The notes under the pieces: generated by a model
The model's input: the letters and a program-made list of their open reading frames with translations, nothing else
Database searches by the model: none
Told to the model about the DNA's origin: nothing
DNA from: Actinomycetes bacterium
GTDB lineage: Bacteria; Actinomycetota; Actinomycetes; Propionibacteriales; Propionibacteriaceae
NCBI GenBank assembly: GCA_023437345.1
Contig: JAEZGC010000023.1
Location: 1-7,503 of the forward strand
Direction: 5' to 3'
DNA: 7,503 nt
Translations under genes and position numbers: made by a program
Shown: one piece after another, positions 1 through 7,503 of the stretch
How the letters are laid out: the number at the start of each line of letters is the position of its first letter
How positions within the stretch are numbered: position 1 is the first letter of the stretch

Positions 1-392
1 CGGAGCTGGGCGTCGTCGCGCAGGTTCGACATCACCTGCGGGATCTTCTCCCGCGGGACGAAGAAGGTGATCTCGCCCCGGTCCACGACCACCTTGATGA
101 ACGGGTCGCTGACCAGGGTCGACACCCGGGCCACCGCTGCGTCGTACCAGTCGCCCAGGGGTGCGGTAGCGGCCTGGGGCCGGTAGACCTCGCGGACCAG
201 GCCACCGTAGCCGGAGGTGTCGCCGGTGCCGTCGGTGGTCCACATCCCCTTCGTGGTGGGGACGGGGGTCGCCGGCTCCGGGGTCCGGCCCGCCTGGGCG
301 TCCTCGCGCTCCACGCCCGCCTTCGGCGCGGCCTCGGCATCGCGAACCGGTTCGCTGAGGGTCTTCTCCTCCCCCGGGAGCTTGTCGGTCAT
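1..392 (-). CDS. nuoC: NADH-quinone oxidoreductase subunit C, N-terminal part (truncated by window edge)
   Basis: This is the 30-kDa-type subunit of respiratory complex I (NDH-1), part of the peripheral arm on the cytoplasmic side of the membrane that passes electrons from NADH to menaquinone. Only the first 130 codons are present; the gene continues past position 1. The start ATG (392-390) overlaps the nuoB stop as ATGA, and an AAGGGG Shine-Dalgarno lies about 8 bases upstream inside nuoB. Residues 1 to about 60 are a charged, Pro/Ala/Thr-rich, probably disordered leader. Recognisable family sequence follows from about residue 62 (YGGLVREVYRP) into the start of the conserved fold (VVDRGEITFFVPREKIPQV, about residues 103-121). 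Identification rests on this partial match and on its position directly after nuoA and nuoB. The catalytic partners further along the operon lie outside the window. Confidence 0.9.
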   Translation of the reverse strand, partial: MTDKLPGEEKTLSEPVRDAEAAPKAGVEREDAQAGRTPEPATPVPTTKGMWTTDGTGDTSGYGGLVREVYRPQAATAPLGDWYDAAVARVSTLVSDPFIKVVVDRGEITFFVPREKIPQVMSNLRDDAQL

Positions 393-952
393 CGCAGCAG
401 CCCCTTCATCTCGTGCGTGGCGGGGGCCTCCAGCGCGAGCTGCTCGGCGCGTTCGAGCGCCTCAATCTCGTTGCCGGCCATCGGCCGCTTCATCACTATG
501 TCCTTGCGAAGCTTCCACATCGCGTCGATCAGCATGTCGGGCCGCGGCGGGCAGCCGGGGACATAGATGTCGACCGGGACCAGGTGGTCGCCGCCCTGCA
601 CTATCGCGTAGTTGTTGAACATGCCGCCCGAGGAGGCGCACACCCCCATCGCCATCACCCACTTGGGGTTGGGCATCTGGTCGTAGACCTGCCGCAGCAC
701 GGGGGCCATCTTCTGGCTCACCCGGCCGGAGATGATCATCAGGTCGGCCTGCCGCGGGGAGGCCCGGAAGACCTCCTGGCCCCACCGTCCGGCATCGAAC
801 CGCGGGGCGCCGTAGGTCATCATCTCGATGGCGCAGCACGCCAGCCCGAAGGTCGCAGGCCAGAACGACGCCTGCCGCATCCAGCCGAACACCCCCTCAA
901 GGGTGGTCAGCACCACGCCCTGCGGGATCTTGTCCTCAATACCACCGGCCAT
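389..952 (-). CDS. nuoB: NADH-quinone oxidoreductase subunit B (N2 cluster subunit)
   Basis: NuoB carries the terminal iron-sulfur cluster N2 of complex I, which hands electrons to menaquinone at the junction of the peripheral and membrane arms. The 187-residue product has the usual length. The four cysteines expected to bind the [4Fe-4S] cluster are all present: the adjacent pair Cys39-Cys40 in FGLACCAIEMM, Cys105 in MGVCASSGGMF and Cys134 in VPGCPPRPD. The invariant stretch MFNNYAIVQG (111-120) is also intact. The ATG at 952-950 is chosen because a strong GAGGAGGG Shine-Dalgarno (965-958 on the minus strand) sits 5 bases upstream and because the protein then begins in the normal family register; the open frame extends further only as out-of-frame readthrough of nuoA. 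It lies 11 bp after nuoA and overlaps nuoC by 4 bases, so translation is probably coupled. Nothing is abnormal. Confidence 0.97.
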   Translation of the reverse strand: MAGGIEDKIPQGVVLTTLEGVFGWMRQASFWPATFGLACCAIEMMTYGAPRFDAGRWGQEVFRASPRQADLMIISGRVSQKMAPVLRQVYDQMPNPKWVMAMGVCASSGGMFNNYAIVQGGDHLVPVDIYVPGCPPRPDMLIDAMWKLRKDIVMKRPMAGNEIEALERAEQLALEAPATHEMKGLLR

Positions 953-957
953 CGTCG

Positions 958-965
958 CCCTCCTC
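958..965 (-). promoter_or_regulatory. Strong ribosome binding site of nuoB
   Basis: The minus strand reads GAGGAGGG, ending 5 bases before the nuoB ATG. It overlaps the nuoA stop codon (966-964), which suggests coupling between the two genes and fixes the nuoB start. Confidence 0.8.
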
Positions 966-1323
966 AGTCCCACTCCAGGCCGCCGCGGCGCCACACGTAC
1001 AGGTAGGCGACGAACACTGTCGCCATGAACAGGATCATCTCGATCAGCGCGAACCATCCGAGCTGGCCGAACGCGACCGCCCACGGGTAGAGGAACACGG
1101 TCTCGATGTCGAAGATGATGAACAACATCGCGATGATGTAGTACTTCACCGGGAACCGGCCGCCGCCCTCGGAGACCGGGGTCGGGTCGATCCCGCACTC
1201 GTACGACTCGTACTTGGACCGGTTGTAGCGCCTGGGCCCCAGGACGGAGCTCAGCAGGATCGAGATCGCAAGGAAGCCCGCCGCCAGGGCCATGATGCCG
1301 AGGATCGGGATGTAGGGACTCAT
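964..1323 (-). CDS. nuoA: NADH-quinone oxidoreductase subunit A
   Basis: NuoA is a small membrane subunit of complex I (homologue of mitochondrial ND3) that contacts the quinone site and the start of the proton-pumping arm. The 119-residue product has the expected three membrane segments at about residues 5-29, 61-85 and 88-111. Between the first two is the conserved loop YECGIDP with Cys43, equivalent to the ND3 loop cysteine. The second helix has the family signature FDIETVFLYPWAV with Asp72 and Glu74, and the third has Glu95 in the membrane. The ATG at 1323-1321 gives the usual MxPYIPIL start; an AAGGAAGG stretch lies about 12 bases upstream, a rather long spacing. The longer open frame reaching 1425 runs into the end of menJ and is not credible. 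Only 40 bp separates it from the upstream menJ-like gene, with no hairpin seen, so both probably share a transcript. Confidence 0.96.
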   Translation of the reverse strand: MSPYIPILGIMALAAGFLAISILLSSVLGPRRYNRSKYESYECGIDPTPVSEGGGRFPVKYYIIAMLFIIFDIETVFLYPWAVAFGQLGWFALIEMILFMATVFVAYLYVWRRGGLEWD

Positions 1324-1363
1324 CAGCGGGCCCAACCTTCCTTGCTGCGCTGTGTCGGCCTGG

Positions 1364-2626
1364 TCATGCTGAGGGTGCCACCTTGGCCAACGCGGTGATT
1401 GCCTTGTCCATCCAATCACCATCACGGGTGTCGTAGAGGTGGGCCAGCAGCTTCATGGTGAACCTCATCAGGGTTGGACGGGGCAGCCCGTAGCGGGTGC
1501 ACAGGTGCATCACCTGCGGCCGCTCGATCAGGGAGACGAAGACCTGGCCGAGCCGGAAGTACCCGCCCCACTCCGACTTCAGCCGGGTCACGTAGCCCTG
1601 CAGGGCACGCTCGGCGCTGGGGGTGCCGAAGCCGCGGAACCTGGCGTCGGTGATGGCGTCGGCGGCCATCTCCGCGGCCTCCATGGCGTAGCCGATCCCC
1701 TCGCCGTTGAACGGGCTGACCATGCCGCCGGAGTCGCCGACCAGGACCAGTCCCCGCGCGTAGGCGGGCTGCCGGTTGAAGCTCATCGGGAGCGCCGCGG
1801 AGCCGACGGTGCCGACCTGGTTCTCCTCGGTGAAGCCCCATTCCGGCGGGGTGTTGGCCAGCCAGGCCCGCAGCATCGCGCGGTAGTTGCCCTTCGTCGA
1901 GGTGGCCGACGAGCTCACGGTGCCGAGCCCGACGTTGCAGGTGCCGTCACCCATCCCGAACACCCAGCCGTAGCCAGGCAGCAGGTTCGACTGCCCCGGC
2001 TTGCCGTCCCACAGCTCCAGCCACGACTCCATGTAGTCGTCGTCGGTGCGCGGGCTGGTGAAGTAGGTGCGGACCGCGACCCCCATCGGCCGGTCCTTGC
2101 GCTTGGCCAGGCCCATCGACAGCGCCAGCCGCGAGGAGTTGCCGTCGGCGGCGACCACCACGGGCGCGGAGAAGGTGCGGCCGTCCTTGGTGGTGACGCC
2201 GGTGATCCGGTCGGTGCGCGGGTCGACCACGGCGCCGGTGACGTTGGTGTTCTCCAGCAGGGTGGCGCCGCCTGCCACTGCGTGGTCGGCGAGGACCTTG
2301 TCGAAGTCGGCACGACCACGGACCAGCCCGTAGGGCGGGAACTCGGCCAGCTCGGGCCACGGCAGCTGGAACGGCTCGGTGCGTCCGCCGTAGACCCGCA
2401 GGCCCTTGTTGCGCGGCCAGGCCTTCTCGTCGCTGGTGTCGATGCCGAGCTTGATCAGTTGCTTGACTGCGCGCGGGGTGAGTCCGTCGCCGCAGACCTT
2501 CTCCCGCGGGAAGCTGCTCTTCTCCAGCAGGAGGACCGACAGGCCACGCTCGGCAAGGTAGCGGGCCGCTGTCGATCCACCCGGCCCGGCCCCGACGACA
2601 ATCACGTCGGCGTGCGACTCGGGCAT
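1364..2626 (-). CDS. menJ: FAD-dependent geranylgeranyl-reductase-family protein, probable menaquinone reductase MenJ
   Basis: This is a 420-residue flavoprotein of the geranylgeranyl reductase family, within the PHBH-like FAD oxidoreductases. Its N-terminus has the Rossmann dinucleotide motif VIVVGAGPGGSTAA (Gly12, Gly14, Gly17), followed by KVCGDGLTPRAV, typical of this family. A second FAD element is VVAADGNSSR with Asp161-Gly162, and the ribityl-contacting GD motif is LVLVGDSGGMVSPFNGEGIG with Gly297-Asp298. Mycobacterial MenJ (Rv0561c) reduces one isoprene double bond of menaquinone-9. Assignment to that role is inference from family plus context: it sits directly before nuoABC and opposite a menF-type gene. 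Saturation of archaeal-type or carotenoid prenyl chains by other family members is the alternative. The ATG at 2626-2624 is preceded by AGGAG at 9 bases spacing. The open frame extends far upstream to 3634, antisense to menF, which is an artefact of high GC. Confidence 0.85.
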   Translation of the reverse strand: MPESHADVIVVGAGPGGSTAARYLAERGLSVLLLEKSSFPREKVCGDGLTPRAVKQLIKLGIDTSDEKAWPRNKGLRVYGGRTEPFQLPWPELAEFPPYGLVRGRADFDKVLADHAVAGGATLLENTNVTGAVVDPRTDRITGVTTKDGRTFSAPVVVAADGNSSRLALSMGLAKRKDRPMGVAVRTYFTSPRTDDDYMESWLELWDGKPGQSNLLPGYGWVFGMGDGTCNVGLGTVSSSATSTKGNYRAMLRAWLANTPPEWGFTEENQVGTVGSAALPMSFNRQPAYARGLVLVGDSGGMVSPFNGEGIGYAMEAAEMAADAITDARFRGFGTPSAERALQGYVTRLKSEWGGYFRLGQVFVSLIERPQVMHLCTRYGLPRPTLMRFTMKLLAHLYDTRDGDWMDKAITALAKVAPSA

Positions 2627-2635
2627 GGGCTGCGG

Positions 2636-2640
2636 CTCCT
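2636..2640 (-). promoter_or_regulatory. Ribosome binding site of the menJ-like gene
   Basis: The minus strand reads AGGAG, 9 bases before the ATG at 2626. It settles the start within a frame that stays open for about 1 kb upstream. Confidence 0.7.
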
Positions 2641-2664
2641 GACTTCCTGCTTGCGGGCCCGGCC

Positions 2665-2693
2665 AGTCTAGGGCCTTTGGCGAGCTTGTTTCC
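2665..2693 (-). promoter_or_regulatory. Candidate promoter of the menJ-nuoABC string
   Basis: On the minus strand a TAGACT hexamer (2670-2665) fits the actinobacterial TANNNT -10 pattern and would place the transcript start near 2658, giving a leader of about 32 bases that includes the AGGAG site. The hexamer 17 bases further upstream is GGAAAC (2693-2688), which is not a good TTGACA match. It could equally reflect a weak housekeeping promoter or an alternative sigma factor. This is pattern reading only. Confidence 0.4.
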
Positions 2694-2763
2694 TCTTCGC
2701 GACAAGGTCGCCGACCACGGCGACCCTCAAGCGGCGCCCGATCCGGCGGCCTGCCGCAGCGAG

Positions 2764-2793
2764 TTAGCGCGGCTGACGGGGGCGCGTTATCCT
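2764..2793 (+). promoter_or_regulatory. Candidate leaderless promoter of the isochorismate synthase gene
   Basis: TATCCT at 2788-2793 matches TANNNT, and exactly six bases separate it from the GTG at 2800, the spacing expected when transcription starts on the first base of the start codon. A weak -35 candidate TTAGCG lies at 2764-2769 with an 18-base spacer. There is no Shine-Dalgarno at a proper distance from this GTG, which fits leaderless translation. Base pattern only; no transcript data. Confidence 0.4.
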
Positions 2794-2799
2794 GCGTTG

Positions 2800-4065
2800 G
2801 TGCGTGACCTCCCGCCGCGGCCTGTCTGGCGGGCCAGGACCATCGCGGTCTCGGACCCCGGGCCGCTGGAGGCATTCCTCCCCTCGGGCCCGAGCGTCGC
2901 CTGGCTGCGCCGCGGCGACGGCATGATCGGGATCGGCGAGGCTGCGCGGCTGGAGGGCGCTGACCCCGCCACCGCCGACCGGTGGTGGCAGGAGTTCGTC
3001 GCCGGGATCGAGATGGACTCCGAGCTGGCCGGGGTGGGCTCCACCGGGCCAGTGGTGTTCGCGTCCTTCCCGTTCGACCCTGACAACACCACCCGCCCGT
3101 CGGTGCTCGTCGTGCCCCGCGTGGTCGTGGGACGCCGCCGCGGCCGCGCCTGGGTGACCTGGCTGTCCGAGCACGACCAACCCGACCCGCCGATGCCGCA
3201 GCCCGCCGCCGACCTGATCGCCAGGCCGCGGGTGGTCGGGGTTTCGGGCCGGTCGCTGGACCGCGCGGAGTGGGAGCGGATCGTCGCCGAGGCGGTGACC
3301 CGGATCGGGCGCGACGACCTGAGCAAGGTGGTGCTGGCCCGCGGGGCGCGGGTGGAGACCGCCGAACCGATAGACCCGCGGTGGCTGGTCGGGACGCTGG
3401 CCGCCGACTACCCGTCCTGCTGGACGTACTGGATCGACGGCCTGGTCGGCGCCTCGCCGGAGATGCTGGTGCGGCTGGAGGGCGGCCTTGCCATGTCGCG
3501 GGTACTGGCCGGGACGATCCGGCGCAACGGCGGCGAGGAACTCGACCTGAAGCTGGCGCACGGTCTGGCCAGGTCGAGCAAGAACCTCGTCGAGCACGAG
3601 TTGGCCGTCGACTCGGTGGCGGCGGCCCTGGCACCGTTCTGCTCGGGCATGAACGTGCCCGACGCGCCCTACGTCCTCGAACTGCCCAACGTGCTGCACC
3701 TGGCCTCGGACGTGACCGCCGTCGCCCACGGCGGGGTGAGCGCGCTGCGGCTGGCCGCCGAGCTGCACCCGTCAGCTGCGGTCTGCGGCACCCCGACCGC
3801 GACCGCCCGGCGCGCCATCGCCGAGCTCGAGCACCTGGACCGCGGCCGGTATTCGGGACCGGTCGGCTGGATGGAGGCCAGCGGTGACGGCGAGTTCGCG
3901 ATCGCGCTGCGGTGCGGCCACCTGGGCGCCGACTCCCGCTCGATCACGCTCTACGCCGGCTGCGGCATCGTCGCCGAGTCCGATCCGGCCGAGGAGTACG
4001 CCGAGACCGAGGCGAAGCTCGTCCCGATGCTGGAGGCGCTCGGAGTGGACGTCCCCCGGCGCTGA
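2800..4065 (+). CDS. menF: Isochorismate synthase (MenF/EntC type)
   Basis: This enzyme converts chorismate to isochorismate, the entry step to menaquinone and, in some bacteria, to salicylate or catechol siderophores. From GTG 2800 the product is 421 residues. It contains the chorismate-binding fold in its C-terminal two thirds. Visible signature residues are Lys176 in LSKVVLARG (the general base of isochorismate synthases), Glu221 in GASPEMLVRLEGG (the general acid), LAGTIRRNG, a magnesium-binding Glu265 in NLVEHELAVDS, and the C-terminal blocks CGTPTATARRAI and RGRYSGPVGWMEASGDGEF. The menaquinone role is inferred from the divergent menJ-like gene and nuo genes; a siderophore EntC role is less likely but possible. 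The frame is open from a TTG at 2677, but those 41 extra codons include TTA and TAT, have 10 of 41 A/T-ending codons (3 of the next 41) and cross the menJ promoter. TTG 2797 is a further alternative. Confidence 0.88.
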   Translation: MRDLPPRPVWRARTIAVSDPGPLEAFLPSGPSVAWLRRGDGMIGIGEAARLEGADPATADRWWQEFVAGIEMDSELAGVGSTGPVVFASFPFDPDNTTRPSVLVVPRVVVGRRRGRAWVTWLSEHDQPDPPMPQPAADLIARPRVVGVSGRSLDRAEWERIVAEAVTRIGRDDLSKVVLARGARVETAEPIDPRWLVGTLAADYPSCWTYWIDGLVGASPEMLVRLEGGLAMSRVLAGTIRRNGGEELDLKLAHGLARSSKNLVEHELAVDSVAAALAPFCSGMNVPDAPYVLELPNVLHLASDVTAVAHGGVSALRLAAELHPSAAVCGTPTATARRAIAELEHLDRGRYSGPVGWMEASGDGEFAIALRCGHLGADSRSITLYAGCGIVAESDPAEEYAETEAKLVPMLEALGVDVPRR

Positions 4066-4091
4066 GCCGTTCCGAACTGAGCACCGGCACT

Positions 4092-4151
4092 GGGGACAGT
4101 CCCTGTGTCTGCGCCTCGGCTTGCGTTGCTGCCTTCGGAGGGACAGTCCCC
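4092..4151. repeat. Pair of GGGACAGTCCC palindromes in a convergent spacer; possible bidirectional terminator or REP-like element
   Basis: The 116-bp spacer between menF and the SNF2 gene holds two copies of GGGACAGTCCC, at 4093-4103 and 4140-4150. Each is a palindrome around a central A. Extended by a base or more, the copies also pair with each other: GGGGACAGTCCCT (4092-4104) against AGGGACAGTCCCC (4139-4151) gives 12 of 13 pairs around a 34-base loop. A third possibility is CCCCTG (4148-4153) pairing with CAGGGG (4167-4172). GAACTG occurs outside both copies (4074-4079 and 4153-4158). The position between convergent genes suits a shared terminator, though there is no T-run. The symmetric pair also resembles a dispersed REP/BIME-like unit. 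No gene is seen in the spacer. Confidence 0.6.
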
Positions 4152-4181
4152 TGAACTGCCGTCGTACAGGGGTTGGGCGAC

Positions 4182-7397
<3,216 letters not shown>

Positions 7398-7404
7398 CAT
7401 GCCG

Positions 7405-7410
7405 AGGCTA
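7405..7410 (-). promoter_or_regulatory. Candidate -10 element of the SNF2 gene, possibly leaderless
   Basis: On the minus strand TAGCCT (7410-7405) fits TANNNT and ends seven bases before the ATG at 7397. No Shine-Dalgarno is seen between it and the tandem ATGs at 7400 and 7397, so a leaderless or nearly leaderless message from 7397 is plausible. The -35 region (TTCGGT at 7434-7429) is a poor match. Confidence 0.3.
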
Positions 7411-7419
7411 CCCACCCGA

Positions 7420-7439
7420 CGGGGTTTGACCGAACCCCG
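7420..7439. repeat. Short hairpin just upstream of the SNF2 gene
   Basis: CGGGGTT (7420-7426) and AACCCCG (7433-7439) form a perfect 7-bp stem with a 6-base loop. The right arm shares bases 7435-7439 with the outer part of the larger inverted repeat that follows, so the two structures compete for the same CCCCG. It overlaps the expected -35 region of the SNF2 gene. It could be part of a terminator or an operator; the sequence alone does not decide. Confidence 0.55.
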
Positions 7440-7494
7440 CACTACTGGTGAGTGTCCCTCGCATAGTCGGGAGGGACACTCACCACTAGCGGGG
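7435..7494. repeat. Large inverted repeat upstream of the SNF2 gene (terminator or repeat element)
   Basis: The arms 7442-7460 and 7471-7489 match at 18 of 19 positions (one mismatch, at 7445 against 7486), around the 10-base loop GCATAGTCGG. The core arm is TGGTGAGTGTCCCTC with its complement. Beyond a small bulge the pairing continues with CCCCGC (7435-7440) against GCGGGG (7489-7494), so the whole element spans 60 bp. No T-run follows on either strand. A factor-independent terminator for a neighbour beyond 7503, a dispersed intergenic repeat, or a regulator-binding dyad are all possible. The 9 bases after it (7495-7503, AAAGAGGGG) are purine-rich, and no gene can be called there. Confidence 0.75.
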
Positions 7495-7503
7495 AAAGAG
7501 GGG

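Noticed and set aside
1324..1363. Separate promoter or terminator between the menJ-like gene and nuoA
   Set aside because: The 40-bp gap shows no hairpin and no TANNNT with suitable spacing to nuoA.
1439..2671. 410-residue plus-strand open frame antisense to the menJ-like gene
   Set aside because: Its composition (His/Gly/Arg/Val rich, no motifs) is the usual antisense shadow of a GC-rich gene; the opposite strand has intact FAD motifs.
2627..3634. Minus-strand open frame extending the menJ-like protein upstream to 756 residues
   Set aside because: The extension is Arg/Pro/Ala low-complexity sequence antisense to menF, while the real start has an AGGAG site and the family N-terminus at 2626.
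2764..3768. 334-residue minus-strand open frame opposite menF
   Set aside because: No recognisable motif and a His/Gly/Arg-rich composition; menF on the other strand has its catalytic residues intact.
7398..7442. SNF2 start at ATG 7442 or ATG 7400
   Set aside because: ATG 7442 falls in the inverted repeat and upstream of the TANNNT element; ATG 7400 is only 4 bases from that element, so 7397 fits better, though 7400 differs by just one residue.
7495..7503. AAAGAGGGG as a ribosome binding site for a plus-strand gene starting beyond the window
   Set aside because: Purine-rich but only nine bases at the edge, with no start codon visible and no plus-strand promoter found; too little to call.

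Overview
The window reads as ordinary chromosomal DNA from a high-GC actinobacterium. Third codon positions are almost all G or C, several starts lack a Shine-Dalgarno but sit just downstream of a TANNNT -10 motif, and the gene set is actinobacterial in style: nuo genes next to a geranylgeranyl-reductase-family flavoprotein and an isochorismate synthase. Using isochorismate points to the classical Men route to menaquinone rather than the futalosine route typical of Streptomyces. A Nocardioidaceae/Propionibacteriales-like host is my best guess, but the sequence does not prove it.

Layout. From 2626 down to 1 on the minus strand runs a tight gene string: menJ-like menaquinone reductase (1364-2626), then nuoA (964-1323), nuoB (389-952) and the first 130 codons of nuoC (1-392, cut by the window edge). 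The gaps are 40 bp, 11 bp and a 4-base ATGA overlap, so one transcript is likely. Divergently, a menF-type isochorismate synthase runs on the plus strand (best start 2800, end 4065). The 173-bp spacer between menJ and menF carries a plausible promoter for each side. The two halves share a theme: menF commits chorismate to menaquinone, MenJ-type enzymes partly saturate its isoprenoid tail, and complex I (Nuo) reduces that quinone.

A 116-bp convergent spacer (4066-4181) holds two near-identical short palindromes that can also pair with each other. Next, on the minus strand, is a large (about 1,071 residue) SWIM zinc-finger plus SNF2-type helicase/translocase (4182-7397). Upstream of it, 7420-7494 contains two overlapping inverted repeats, one with a 19-base arm matching at 18 positions. 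The window ends at 7503 with no further gene visible.

I do not see a convincing new multi-gene system. The points most worth a second look are the overlapping hairpins upstream of the SNF2 gene, the paired palindromes at its other end, the start-site correction for menF, and the uncharacterised middle of the SWIM-SNF2 protein.
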